A DNA stretch of 27,658 nucleotides from assembly GCA_009774375.1 (NCBI GenBank), contig VSNO01000041.1, positions 1 to 27,658 on the forward strand, given 5' to 3'. The notes under the pieces were generated by a model, which worked only from the letters and a program-made list of their open reading frames with translations, was not told the DNA's origin and searched no databases. Position numbers and translations under genes: made by a program. Source of the DNA: Lachnospiraceae bacterium (GTDB lineage Bacteria > Bacillota > Clostridia > Lachnospirales > Lachnospiraceae). Numbering within the stretch: position 1 is the first letter of the stretch; each line of letters opens with the position of its first letter. Below are positions 14,460-22,441 of this stretch, in pieces.

Positions 14460-15665
14460 TTATAAATATTTCTTTAATACATCTACCTTATCCAGTTTCT
14501 CCCATGGCAGGTCAAGGTCATTGCGTCCAAAATGGCCATACGCCGCTGTCTGCTTGTAGATCGGTCTCCTGAGGTCAAGCATTTTGATGATGCCTGCCGG
14601 ACGCAGGTCAAAGTTCTCACGCACGATCTCGACCAGTTTCTCGCTGCCCAGTCTGCCAGTTCCAAATGTGTCAATATTGATGGATGTAGGCTGAGCCACA
14701 CCGATCGCATAGGAGAGCTGGATCTCACACTTGTCGGCAAGCCCTGCCGCCACGAGATTCTTTGCCACATACCTCGCCGCATACGCACCGCTGCGGTCCA
14801 CCTTGGTACAGTCCTTGCCTGAAAATGCTCCGCCGCCGTGACGCGCATATCCGCCATACGTGTCCACGATGATCTTGCGTCCCGTAAGTCCTGCATCGCC
14901 GTGCGGTCCACCGATCACGAAGCGTCCCGTCGGATTGATGAAGAACTTCGTGTCCGCGTCGATCAGCTCCCCGGGAAGAATGACATCGAATACATGCTTC
15001 CTGATATCCTCATGGATCTGCTCCTGTGTCACATTGTCATCATGCTGTGTGGAGAGCACCACCGCCTCGAGCCTCTTGGGCCTGCCGTTCTCGTCGTACT
15101 CCACGGACACCTGTGTCTTTCCGTCCGGTCTCAGATACTTCAGCGTGCCGTCCTTGCGGACTTTTGTGAGCTGCAGCGCCAGCTTGTGCGCCAGTGCGAT
15201 CGGATAAGGCATATACTCCTCTGTCTCGTTGGTCGCATAGCCAAACATCATACCCTGGTCTCCCGCGCCGATCGCCTCGATCTGGGCATCGCTCATCCCG
15301 TTTTCCGCACCCGCGTCAGACATTTTCGCCTCAAGAGCCTTGTCCACGCCCATCGCGATATCTCCCGACTGCTCATCGATCGCCGTGAACACGGCACAGG
15401 TATTTCCGTCAAATCCATACTCTGACTTGTCATAACCGATCTCCTTGACAGTGTCGCGGACGATCTTGGGGATGTCCACATACGCCTTCGTCGTGATCTC
15501 GCCTGTCACCAGCACGAAACCGGTACAGGTCGCTGTCTCGCAGGCAACACGGCTCATCGGATCCTGAGCCATCAGCGCGTCAAGGATCGCGTCAGAGATC
15601 GCGTCACACACCTTGTCAGGATGTCCTTCTGTTACTGATTCTGAAGTAAATAAAAGCTTCTCCAT
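14460..15665 (-). CDS. metK: S-adenosylmethionine synthetase
   Basis: 401 residues, the usual MetK length, with the family motifs: ATP-binding GHPDKVCDAISDA near the start, GAGDQGMMFGYA at about 132-143, and the phosphate loop GGGAFSGKDCTKVDRSGAY near 270. It makes SAM from methionine and ATP in the cytoplasm. AGGAGG lies 8 nt upstream of the ATG. Expression is controlled by the SAM-I riboswitch and terminator directly upstream, so the product feeds back on its own gene. It also provides the co-substrate for the radical SAM enzyme 3 kb away, but as a housekeeping gene this proximity need not be functional. Confidence 0.98.
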   Translation of the reverse strand: MEKLLFTSESVTEGHPDKVCDAISDAILDALMAQDPMSRVACETATCTGFVLVTGEITTKAYVDIPKIVRDTVKEIGYDKSEYGFDGNTCAVFTAIDEQSGDIAMGVDKALEAKMSDAGAENGMSDAQIEAIGAGDQGMMFGYATNETEEYMPYPIALAHKLALQLTKVRKDGTLKYLRPDGKTQVSVEYDENGRPKRLEAVVLSTQHDDNVTQEQIHEDIRKHVFDVILPGELIDADTKFFINPTGRFVIGGPHGDAGLTGRKIIVDTYGGYARHGGGAFSGKDCTKVDRSGAYAARYVAKNLVAAGLADKCEIQLSYAIGVAQPTSINIDTFGTGRLGSEKLVEIVRENFDLRPAGIIKMLDLRRPIYKQTAAYGHFGRNDLDLPWEKLDKVDVLKKYL

Positions 15666-15679
15666 TGGTAATTCCTCCT

Positions 15680-15711
15680 AAAAAAATCCGCTTATTTCTC
15701 AAAATAAGCGG
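15680..15711 (-). terminator. Riboswitch-controlled terminator of metK
   Basis: A 10-bp stem (CCGCTTATTT / AAATAAGCGG) at 15688-15711 is followed by A-T7. The T-run runs directly into the AGGAGG ribosome site (15674-15679), so termination happens just before translation signals. The 5' arm CCGCTTATT can also pair with the 3' P1 strand of the aptamer (AATAAGAGG at 15739-15747), giving the expected antiterminator. Confidence 0.92.
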
Positions 15712-15739
15712 AAGTGATTGGTTACTCGATAATCAAATC

Positions 15740-15876
15740 CTCTTATTGTTCGAACTATTCCATACTATATGCCCATATGCAAATAGCAACTCGCTCAGGT
15801 TGGCACCTTCCGTCCAATATGACGGGGTTGCCGTAGCTTCACAGGTCCTTTGTACCTCCACCACTCTGAATAAGAG
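15740..15876 (-). promoter_or_regulatory. SAM-I (S-box) riboswitch aptamer
   Basis: On the minus strand the leader contains CTCTTATTCAGAGTGGTGG and AGG, then GACCTGTGAAGCTACGGCAACC, then GGTGCCAACCTGAGCGA, closing with AATAAGAG. The S-box core elements are in the correct order: P1 strands CTCTTATT/AATAAGAG, the K-turn side with GGTGGAGG, the CTGTGAAG and CGGCAAC joining segments, and GGTGCCAA. SAM binding stabilises P1 and lets the terminator at 15680-15711 form; without SAM the 3' P1 strand pairs with the terminator arm. It represses metK when SAM is plentiful. Confidence 0.95.
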
Positions 15877-15924
15877 TATCTCACGTATGCGTGACTCACA
15901 ATATTGAATTGTCATATCGGATAT

Positions 15925-15953
15925 ATCATATACTAATTCGCACATGATGTCAA
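15925..15953 (-). promoter_or_regulatory. Promoter of the metK riboswitch transcript
   Basis: A consensus TTGACA (15948-15953) and TATGAT (15925-15930) with 17-bp spacing on the minus strand. It begins 5 nt after the murA stop codon and about 50 nt before the riboswitch P1, giving a leader of about 250 nt. Confidence 0.88.
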
Positions 15954-15958
15954 TAGGC

Positions 15959-17251
15959 TTATCCGACTTTTAATTTGAATTTCTGCAATTCCTTGTCAGA
16001 CTCTACTTTTTCGATCTGTGCACCCAGGTTCTGAAGCTTTACCTCAAAATCCTCGTAACCGCGCTCGATAAACTTGATGTCGTCAACTGTGCTGAATCCC
16101 TCCGCTGTGAGACAGGCAAGCACGAGCGCCGCCCCCGCGCGCAGATCCGGCGCGGTCAGGTTGGCACTGGTAAACTTGTCCACACCCTCTATGATGGCTG
16201 TATTGCCCTCGACCTTGATATTGGATCCCATCTTCGCCAGCTCGTCCACATACTTGAAACGATTGTCAAAAATGCTCTCTGTCACGATGCTCGTCCCTTT
16301 TGCGATCGCCAGCGACACCGCGATCTGCGGCTGCAGATCCGTCGGAAAGCCCGGATATGGCAGCGTTTTCACATGCGTGTTCTGGAGACGTTTTGACGCG
16401 ACGACACGCACCGCGTCGTCCGATTCCTCCACCTGGCATCCCATCTCCATGAGCTTTGCTGTCGTGGATTCCAGGTGCTTGGGGATCACGTTCTTGACCG
16501 TGACGTCCCCTTTTGTGATCGCTGCCGCAAACATAAATGTGCCTGCCTCGATCTGATCCGGTATGATCGGATACTCCGAACCGTGGAGCTTTCTGACACC
16601 GGACACCCTGACCACATCCGTGCCGGCTCCCTTGATATTGGCTCCCATGGAATTCAGGAAATTCGCCACATCCACCACGTGTGGTTCCTTGGCGGCATTC
16701 TCGATCACCGTCTTCCCCTCCGCCAGCGCCGCTGCCAGCATGATATTGATGGTCGCCCCCACGGACACTGTATCGAGATATATATGTGCTCCCTTAAGGT
16801 GCTGCGCATCCGCGATGATCAGCCCATGCTCGATCTTCACACTGGCTCCCAGCGCCTTGAACCCCTTGATGTGCAGGTCGATCTTGCGGCTCCCGATATT
16901 GCAGCCGCCCGGAAGCGCCACTTCCGCATGCCTGTACTTTCCGAGAAGGGCTCCCAGCAGGTAGTAGGATGCCCTGATCTTCTTGATATAATCATCCTCG
17001 ATCACGAGCCCCGATATCATAGAAGCATTGATCCTCACCGTATGCCTGTCCGACCGGTATACGATGACACCGATACTCTCCATTGCCTGCAGCAGCACAT
17101 TGATATCCCTTACATCTGGTATATTGTCTATAACTGTCATCTCATCCGTCATAATTGCCGCGGCCAGCACTCCCAGTGCTGCATTTTTTGCGCCGCCGAT
17201 TTCAACTTCACCAACCAGAGGGCTTCCCCCCTTAATTGCGTACTGTTCCAT
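15959..17251 (-). CDS. murA: UDP-N-acetylglucosamine 1-carboxyvinyltransferase
   Basis: 430 residues, a normal MurA length, catalysing transfer of enolpyruvate from PEP to UDP-GlcNAc, the first committed step of peptidoglycan synthesis. Visible family motifs are GGAKNAAL with Lys22/Asn23, the active-site loop LPGGCNIGSRKIDLH with catalytic Cys117 (the fosfomycin target), and FPTDLQPQ with the catalytic Asp. I chose ATG 17251, because MEQYAIKGG matches the usual N-terminus and GAGGTGG lies 6 nt upstream; longer starts add residues without family similarity. Many Firmicutes carry two copies (murA/murZ), and which one this is cannot be told. No terminator separates it from the metK promoter. Confidence 0.97.
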   Translation of the reverse strand: MEQYAIKGGSPLVGEVEIGGAKNAALGVLAAAIMTDEMTVIDNIPDVRDINVLLQAMESIGVIVYRSDRHTVRINASMISGLVIEDDYIKKIRASYYLLGALLGKYRHAEVALPGGCNIGSRKIDLHIKGFKALGASVKIEHGLIIADAQHLKGAHIYLDTVSVGATINIMLAAALAEGKTVIENAAKEPHVVDVANFLNSMGANIKGAGTDVVRVSGVRKLHGSEYPIIPDQIEAGTFMFAAAITKGDVTVKNVIPKHLESTTAKLMEMGCQVEESDDAVRVVASKRLQNTHVKTLPYPGFPTDLQPQIAVSLAIAKGTSIVTESIFDNRFKYVDELAKMGSNIKVEGNTAIIEGVDKFTSANLTAPDLRAGAALVLACLTAEGFSTVDDIKFIERGYEDFEVKLQNLGAQIEKVESDKELQKFKLKVG

Positions 17252-17385
17252 CGTCCACCTCATCATTTTCCTGTAACTGCGGGATGCCTCCCTCCGCGGG
17301 ACCGCCGCATTTTTGCCCGTCTCCACACAGATACATCTGTTCCAACTCTGACATTGCCCGAATATTCAGTAACTAACCTGATTTT

Positions 17386-17453
17386 TTATATGCAAATTCT
17401 TTATATGCAAATTTTCTATATTATATTCCGATCTTATGTATTATATTCTGATC
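17386..17453. repeat. Two pairs of short direct repeats upstream of murA
   Basis: TTATATGCAAATT occurs at 17386-17398 and 17401-17413. TATTATATTCYGATC occurs at 17419-17433 and 17439-17453. On the minus strand the second pair supplies two TATAAT boxes 20 bp apart, so this may be a tandem murA promoter. The rest of the 17252-17668 gap holds only the terminator below and a low-quality 60-codon frame. Confidence 0.5.
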
Positions 17454-17599
17454 CTGCATCTTTGCCTTCCACGATTCAGAAATGCTTTTTACCGCAGTCG
17501 TGGATCAAACTCTTACGATTATATACCTTTTTCGTACATTTGTAAACTGCCAGACTGCTATGCTTCTTTTGCCAATGAAAAAATTTTTTGTATATATTA

Positions 17600-17632
17600 A
17601 CGAAACACCCAGCACAAATACGGGTGTTTCGT
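17600..17632 (-). terminator. Terminator after the M23 hydrolase gene
   Basis: A perfect 11-bp stem ACGAAACACCC/GGGTGTTTCGT encloses an 11-nt loop, followed on the minus strand by TTAATATATAC. It lies about 35 nt after the stop codon. The T-run is weak, but position and stem strength support a terminator. Confidence 0.65.
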
Positions 17633-17668
17633 CCATATAACAAGGCCTTTTTGCACAAAAAATTTATT

Positions 17669-19237
17669 TTAGTTTAGATATTTTAATGGGTTGACCGCAC
17701 TTCCATTGATGCGGATCTCAAAGTGAACATGGGGGCCCGTACTCCGGCCCGTATTTCCGCTCAGGGCGATCCGCTCCCCCTGCGATACCGTCTGACCGGT
17801 TTTGACCAACACCTTGCTCAAATGCCCATATCTGGTCTGCCTGCCGTCCGCATGGTTGATGTAGACCGCGTATCCATAGCCGCTTGCCCAGCCCGCGTGC
17901 ACGACAGTGCCTGCGTTGGACGCGACCACGGATGTGCCGATCGGCGTCGCCCAGTCCACTCCCTTGTGGTTTGTCGATGCACCCTTCGTCGGTGCGCTTC
18001 TGGCTCCAAATCCAGAGCTCAGTCTCCCGCCGGATATCGGTTTGATATATGTCGGGGGGATCTTCGTTCCGCGCTCTACGATCTTCGGAACTGCCTCCGC
18101 ATAGATCTGTTCTTTTAAGATCTGCCTGCCGACCTCCTGGTCGTTCCTGTACTCGATCACCGCCGCTACCTTGCGTCTTCCAGCCGACGGCTCCTGCAGC
18201 GTCACGCGCTGTGTCGTATACCAGTCGTCATTGGGTATATACTGCACTTCCGCCTCATAATCCTCCGTATATATCTGCTCCTCCTTCCACATGATCGAAA
18301 GCTCCGGCTCCGGGACTGTGATCACAAGCTCCTGGTCGACCCGTATCATGGTATTCTCATCCTCAAGCGCATCGTTGATCGCGATCAGCTCGTCCATGGG
18401 GATATCGTTCGTCAGACAGATCTGCGAGAGCGTGTCCCCGGAAACGACCTTGTAGATGATCTGCGTCTCCTGCTCCTTCGTCACAAGGTCTACAGCCTCC
18501 TCCACCGTGTTCAGCTCATCCTCCAGGAGATAGGCTTCCACAACCTCGATCTTCTCCGCATAATCGATATCTGCCAGTCCTGCAGTGTAGTCCTCGAACC
18601 CTCTCTCCACCTCGGGCTCCACTGCGGCAAACATTTCTTCCAGCTCCGCCGTCACACCTGCGGTGGTATCGAATTGCTCGTCCTCCATCAGCGCTTCGTT
18701 CCGCGGCGAGATCACTGCCTCCAGCACATTGATCTCGCGGTCGCTGTCCAGTTCGAGATCGACCTGATACTGGTTCCGCGTGTCGTAGGGCGCCAGTGCC
18801 CGCTCAAGCAGTTCGTCCACATCGTCATAAGACCCCAGGTTGACCGCGGTCTCATTGACTTTCACGGTATAGGAACGGTGAAGTGTCTCGCGCCTGCTGC
18901 GCTTCATGACATCCGCCATCCTCTCCACGACATCTGCCTCGTCGTCCACCGCTGCCCAGAGCTTCTCGCTTCCCTCCGTCTCAAGCTCCGCATCCATAAA
19001 AACCAGTTCGTCACTGCCGATGTCCTGGACTGCCTGGCGCCTTGCGCGCACCAGAAGATCGTCAAGATTCTCTGTCGACGAGAGCCTTCCCACCTCCACT
19101 CCGTTCAGTCTGACAGTAAAAAAATTATCTCCTGTATGTTTAAAAAGCTGCATCGACGGAAACAGGAGCGCGCAGACCGCCAGGGCGACTGCGGCTGCCT
19201 CTATGTAACACAGCCTGATTTTTTTATATAAACGCAT
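17669..19237 (-). CDS. Membrane-anchored LysM-G5-M23 peptidoglycan hydrolase
   Basis: 522 residues: an N-terminal membrane anchor (about 12-32); a long acidic helical/strand region (40-255); LysM (262-308, IYKVVSGDTLSQICLTNDIP); G5 (about 311-391, from LSIMWKEEQIYTEDY to ILKEQIYAEAVPKIVERGTK); and a peptidase M23 domain (405-519). The metal ligands are present: His424 and Asp428 in NHKGVDW, and His503/His505 in GPHVHFE. It should be a zinc-dependent LytM-type endopeptidase acting on peptidoglycan cross-bridges outside the membrane, with LysM and G5 binding wall glycan. In spore-formers such proteins are often linked to cell division or sporulation. ATG 19237 has AAGGGA upstream, and the gene has its own promoter at 19279-19307. 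Confidence 0.93.
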   Translation of the reverse strand: MRLYKKIRLCYIEAAAVALAVCALLFPSMQLFKHTGDNFFTVRLNGVEVGRLSSTENLDDLLVRARRQAVQDIGSDELVFMDAELETEGSEKLWAAVDDEADVVERMADVMKRSRRETLHRSYTVKVNETAVNLGSYDDVDELLERALAPYDTRNQYQVDLELDSDREINVLEAVISPRNEALMEDEQFDTTAGVTAELEEMFAAVEPEVERGFEDYTAGLADIDYAEKIEVVEAYLLEDELNTVEEAVDLVTKEQETQIIYKVVSGDTLSQICLTNDIPMDELIAINDALEDENTMIRVDQELVITVPEPELSIMWKEEQIYTEDYEAEVQYIPNDDWYTTQRVTLQEPSAGRRKVAAVIEYRNDQEVGRQILKEQIYAEAVPKIVERGTKIPPTYIKPISGGRLSSGFGARSAPTKGASTNHKGVDWATPIGTSVVASNAGTVVHAGWASGYGYAVYINHADGRQTRYGHLSKVLVKTGQTVSQGERIALSGNTGRSTGPHVHFEIRINGSAVNPLKYLN

Positions 19238-19278
19238 ATCGTATCCCTTAATATCTGTTGTATTTTCTGACAGATATC

Positions 19279-19307
19279 ATTTTAACAGCCTTTGGGGATA
19301 ATGTAAA
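19279..19307 (-). promoter_or_regulatory. Promoter of the M23 hydrolase gene, with inverted repeat at +1
   Basis: TTTACA (19302-19307) and TAAAAT (19279-19284), 17 bp apart on the minus strand, lie about 40 nt upstream of the ATG. Immediately downstream, at 19251-19277, is an inverted repeat ATATCTGT/ACAGATAT covering the expected start of transcription, a possible repressor site or 5' hairpin. Confidence 0.72.
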
Positions 19308-19339
19308 GAAAAAAAGAGGCATTTTATACCCCGGCCGCA

Positions 19340-19891
19340 TCATGTGCCTGCCGCAAACAGATTCAGGATCAGCTGGCTGCTGCCGCTGTTATGATAGCTG
19401 TGATCCCGGGCGGTATCCAGCTTTATGGCGTGGTTTGCTGATACCTCGTACGTCCCCTCCGCAGTCACGAGCGTCAGAACGCCCTGCACGACGATGATGT
19501 ACTCGCAGTTCCCCTCACCCGTCAAAAAGCATCCACAGCCCTCACCCGGCTCTATTTTCATCTCGTACACTTCAAAATTCCTGCGCCTGTCATACGGAAA
19601 GAGCGATCGCACCTGATACGCCCCCGTCTCCGAGCGCAGAGGAGGAAGCTTCTCATTGTCTATGATGAGCACCGATTCCTGTTTTGGATAGACCAGCTCC
19701 TCGAAAGAGATCCTGATGCCATCTACGATCTTTGCGATCGTCGCCACCGTGGGATTGGACTCCCCGCGCTCGATCTGGCCTAACATGCTCTTGCTCACGC
19801 CTGTCTTCTCCGCCATCGCATCCAGGCTCATATTTCTGGACTTTCTGATCCGCTTTAAATTTGCTGCGATATTTTTATCTAACTGATTCAT
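19340..19891 (-). CDS. XRE-cupin transcriptional regulator
   Basis: 183 residues: an N-terminal HTH-XRE domain (about 8-66: LKRIRKSRNMSLDAMAEKTG, then VSKSMLGQIERGESNPTVAT) and a C-terminal cupin barrel (about 105-180, with IEPGEGCGCFLTGEGNCEYI and DHSYHNSGSSQLILNLF). Proteins of this layout sense small molecules in the cupin and control nearby metabolic or transport genes. I chose ATG 19891 because GGGGG lies 6 nt upstream and longer starts add non-homologous residues. It follows the flavoredoxin-like gene in the same direction but beyond a strong terminator, so it is probably expressed separately. Confidence 0.92.
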   Translation of the reverse strand: MNQLDKNIAANLKRIRKSRNMSLDAMAEKTGVSKSMLGQIERGESNPTVATIAKIVDGIRISFEELVYPKQESVLIIDNEKLPPLRSETGAYQVRSLFPYDRRRNFEVYEMKIEPGEGCGCFLTGEGNCEYIIVVQGVLTLVTAEGTYEVSANHAIKLDTARDHSYHNSGSSQLILNLFAAGT

Positions 19892-19907
19892 AGGGCACCC
19901 CCATAAA

Positions 19908-19966
19908 CAAAATAGCACCAGATTTTCTTTCCGCGCTTTTCCGCAGTAAAAGAAAATCTGATGCTA
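19908..19966 (-). terminator. Terminator after the flavoredoxin-like gene
   Basis: A long imperfect stem (TAGCATCAGATTTTCTTT paired with AAAGAAAATCTGGTGCTA, one G-U) at 19913-19966 is followed on the minus strand by TTTTGTTT. It lies 50 nt after the flavoredoxin-like stop and just before the XRE-cupin ribosome site. Confidence 0.8.
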
Positions 19967-20015
19967 CATCTTCGTGGCATTTTCAACTCTATGATAATGT
20001 TTTTCATCCCATTCG

Positions 20016-20582
20016 TCAAGGCTTTTTTTGCACGCTGTACCCGAATCTGCCAAGCCTCTCTCCAAGATCGTAATATTCGCCATGGCTGTACACGATCGGC
20101 CTCGCGTCCTCCAAATGAAAACGCCCCTTCCCGTCCATGTACTGGTCATCGACATGCACAGCCGCCACATCCGCGATAAACATATCGTGTGAGCCCAGCT
20201 GCTCTGTCCGCACTACCCTGCACTCTATATTCACCGGGCTTTCCGCTATACACGGGGCTTTCACAACGTCCGACCCCAGCGGTGTCAGACCCGCTTCCTT
20301 CCATTTGTCGACATCCCTGCCGCTGCGCACCCCGCAGTAATCCGCGGCGCGGGCCAGCTCCCTCGTCGTGAGGTTGATCACATACTCCCCCGTCTCCGCG
20401 ATCATGTGATGTGAATACCTCGAGGGACGGACGGATATGCTCACCATCGGCGGATTGGTACATATCGTTCCTGCCCACGCGACCGTGATAATGTTGGTCC
20501 TGCCCTCCCGGTCCGCCACGCTCACCATCACTGCCGGCAGCGGATAGAGCATGTTTCCCGGTTTAAATGCGATCTTTGCCAT
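20016..20582 (-). CDS. Flavoredoxin/flavin reductase-like protein
   Basis: 188 residues with the FMN-binding split-barrel flavin reductase pattern: PLPAVMVSVADREGRTNIIT and AWAGTICTNPPMVSISVRPS near the start, then HMIAETGEYVINL, a central GRDVDKWKEAGLT, and ESPVNIECRVVRTEQLGSHDMF followed by ADVAAVHVDD. These are standard landmarks of the DIM6/NTAB (flavoredoxin) family, which binds FMN and moves electrons or reduces flavins in the cytoplasm. Start ATG 20582 has AGGAGG 8 nt upstream. It follows the coiled-coil gene by 20 nt, so the two are probably one operon. Confidence 0.92.
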   Translation of the reverse strand: MAKIAFKPGNMLYPLPAVMVSVADREGRTNIITVAWAGTICTNPPMVSISVRPSRYSHHMIAETGEYVINLTTRELARAADYCGVRSGRDVDKWKEAGLTPLGSDVVKAPCIAESPVNIECRVVRTEQLGSHDMFIADVAAVHVDDQYMDGKGRFHLEDARPIVYSHGEYYDLGERLGRFGYSVQKKP

Positions 20583-20602
20583 CACCGCTCCCTCCTGATC
20601 CT

Positions 20603-21247
20603 CTACCGGATCACCCCCGTCACCAGGAGTGCCCACAGAACGACACTTACCGTCGAGATCGCCGCCGAGACCACGCTGAACACCAGCACACTGTTCAGTT
20701 TTCTGCCCAGCTCCTTCTTCAGTTCATCCGCCAGCTCTTTTTTCAGCTCCGCACGCTCACCCTGCACGCTCTCCATGCAGCGTTTGATCTCATCCACCAC
20801 AACGGCCTGCACATTTCTGTATACTTTGACATTCTCCTTGTGCACAAAATCATCGGACTTCTGAAACTTATCTTCGAGCAGATCTGTTATTGCAGACAGA
20901 TCTGTCTGTGACTGGCTCTCCGCCGCGCGCTCCTGCCGGATGCGCTCCTCCTCCGCCTCACGGTTCCTCGTCTGCTCATCCGTCAAGTCCCGGAGCGCCG
21001 CGATCAGCCGCTGCTCGTCCTCCTTCATGCCCTGAATCTTGTCCGCATTGTCCCCGATCATCATGTCCAGCTTTTCTGCCAGCTCCGTATTGCGGTAATT
21101 GAGCTTTCTCATCTCCTGCAATATCTTCTCATATTCCGCCACCTGCAGCTGCAGCCGTTTCATTTCCTCCGCCTCTGCCTGGGAATTAGCCCTGATCATC
21201 TCCTGCGCGCTGAATTTCTGCGCAAGCTTGTCCATGAAATTATCCAT
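20603..21247 (-). CDS. Coiled-coil protein with C-terminal membrane anchor, function unknown
   Basis: 214 residues, nearly all charged and helical, with heptad-like stretches (EAEEMKRLQLQVAEYEKILQ, and later NREAEEERIRQERAAESQ) and a second helical block ending ELKKELADELKKELGRKL. A single hydrophobic segment lies at about 187-211 (VLVFSVVSAAISTVSVVLWALLVTGVI), leaving only a couple of residues outside. It is therefore a tail-anchored cytoplasmic coiled coil. I do not recognise a family. It shares an operon with the flavoredoxin-like gene and has its own promoter. ATG 21247 has GAGG close upstream; a TTG nine bases earlier is an alternative start. Confidence 0.75.
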   Translation of the reverse strand: MDNFMDKLAQKFSAQEMIRANSQAEAEEMKRLQLQVAEYEKILQEMRKLNYRNTELAEKLDMMIGDNADKIQGMKEDEQRLIAALRDLTDEQTRNREAEEERIRQERAAESQSQTDLSAITDLLEDKFQKSDDFVHKENVKVYRNVQAVVVDEIKRCMESVQGERAELKKELADELKKELGRKLNSVLVFSVVSAAISTVSVVLWALLVTGVIR

Positions 21248-21313
21248 TTTCCTCAACCGTACCTTTCCCGTGTCTATCCGATATCCCTTGGTATCCTTCC
21301 TGACCTTGATATC

Positions 21314-21342
21314 ATCTTATCATTAAACAGGCTCCCTTACAA
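21314..21342 (-). promoter_or_regulatory. Promoter of the coiled-coil/flavoredoxin operon
   Basis: TTGTAA (21337-21342) and TAAGAT (21314-21319) are 17 bp apart on the minus strand, about 65 nt upstream of the start codon. The remaining gap up to 21614 is AT-rich and holds only the stem-loop below. Confidence 0.55.
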
Positions 21343-21513
21343 CATCTTTGTTTATTTTGCATAGAAACAATTATCGTTCCTTTATCTCAATATGCATATT
21401 TACAATAAACTAACATTTTGTTCATACTTTGTTCACAATCCAATGGTAATATTGAAACATAGCAAGCAACAACATAGTGTTTTCATTACACATAGATAAA
21501 TTTTTTCATAATA

Positions 21514-21558
21514 GCCCCGGTTCATTCCAGAGATTGATTTCTCGAGAATGACTGGGGC
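21514..21558 (-). terminator. Large stem-loop after the alarmone synthetase gene
   Basis: GCCCC...GGGGC with further pairing (ATTC/GAAT and GAGA/TCTC) forms a strong hairpin about 55 nt after the stop codon. It lacks a clean T-run (TATTATG follows on the minus strand), so its terminator role is likely but not certain. Confidence 0.5.
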
Positions 21559-21614
21559 ACTCCTCATTTCTGTGCCTGTCTGTGCCGATCAGGGAGCTGT
21601 AGAAATCAGCCCCC

Positions 21615-22262
21615 TCAATCCGGCGGTATCTCCAACGACAGCTGTTTGACTTCCTCATTCAGTGACAACATTTTCGCATCGAGCTCTGACACCATCTCGG
21701 CGCATGCGTAGAGTTCTGTCTTGATATGCTCCGGAACATTCACATCAAATTTGTAATTGATCTTATGCTCCAGACTTGCCCAGAAATCCATCGCCACCGT
21801 CCGGATCTGTATCTCCACCTTCGCGTCCACCCGCTTCTCAGACAGATAGATCGGGATGGAGACGATCATATGATAACTCTTGTAACCGCTCGGCTTTGGC
21901 CGCTTGATATAGTCCTTCACCGACAGGATATTGATGTCGCTCTGCCGCTCCAGCATCTCGGCGATCCTGTATATATCAGTTGTAAAGGAACAGATGATCC
22001 GGATTCCGGCGATATCATTGATATACCGGATCATGTTGTCGATCGTCGATTCATAACCGTGTTTTTTCAGTTTCTTCACGATACTTTCCGAAGTCTTGAT
22101 CCTCGACTTGATATGTTCTATGGGATTGTACTGATGCACATGCTGAAACTCGTCATTCAGGATCTCGAGCTTGGTTCCGATCTCCTTTAGCGCAGAGCTG
22201 TATACCAGGATGACTTCCTTCCAGCTGTCCACGTCCGAGCTGCCGTTTCCACTATATTCCAT
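21615..22262 (-). CDS. Small alarmone synthetase (RelA/SpoT-domain GTP pyrophosphokinase)
   Basis: 215 residues consisting of one RelA/SpoT synthetase domain without hydrolase or regulatory domains. Landmarks are SRIKTSESIVKKLKKHGYE, DIAGIRIICSF, YIKRPKPSGYKSYHMIVSIP and VEIQIRTVAMDFWASLEHKI, matching the RelQ/RelP class that makes (p)ppGpp from ATP and GTP/GDP. The C-terminal ~40 residues form the helix used for tetramer formation in RelQ. I chose ATG 22262; a GTG two codons earlier lies closer to the GGGAGG site and is an alternative. It has its own strong promoter and appears to be a single-gene unit. Confidence 0.93.
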   Translation of the reverse strand: MEYSGNGSSDVDSWKEVILVYSSALKEIGTKLEILNDEFQHVHQYNPIEHIKSRIKTSESIVKKLKKHGYESTIDNMIRYINDIAGIRIICSFTTDIYRIAEMLERQSDINILSVKDYIKRPKPSGYKSYHMIVSIPIYLSEKRVDAKVEIQIRTVAMDFWASLEHKINYKFDVNVPEHIKTELYACAEMVSELDAKMLSLNEEVKQLSLEIPPD

Positions 22263-22374
22263 AAGCACGCCGCCTCCCTTCCCACGATGCCCCTGTATGG
22301 ACAGACGGGGCAACACGCCTCTTTTCTGTAAGGTTCTGTCTGCATGACACTACGACCACAGCACAACGTCTATT

Positions 22375-22404
22375 ATTGTACCACACCTCTACTCAAACTG
22401 TCAA
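22375..22404 (-). promoter_or_regulatory. Promoter of the small alarmone synthetase gene
   Basis: TTGACA (22399-22404) and TACAAT (22375-22380) with an 18-bp spacer on the minus strand. It lies between the decayed ABC gene and the synthetase, giving a leader of about 105 nt. Confidence 0.8.
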
Positions 22405-22441
22405 ACCAGCCATAGTTCCTAAATTTTCCTGTTAAAATTTT

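Noticed and set aside
14460..15665. metK as a dedicated partner of the nearby radical SAM enzyme
   Set aside because: metK with a SAM-I riboswitch is a standard housekeeping unit, separated by a strong terminator; proximity alone is weak evidence.
15733..15945. A 70-codon minus-strand frame in the metK leader
   Set aside because: It coincides with the SAM-I riboswitch, whose conserved sequence explains the region fully.
16475..17545. A 356-codon plus-strand frame opposite murA
   Set aside because: It is a shadow of murA with no start signal and no domain.
17476..17658. A 60-codon minus-strand frame after the M23 gene
   Set aside because: It spans the terminator hairpin, has no ribosome site and has an erratic Lys/Cys-rich composition.
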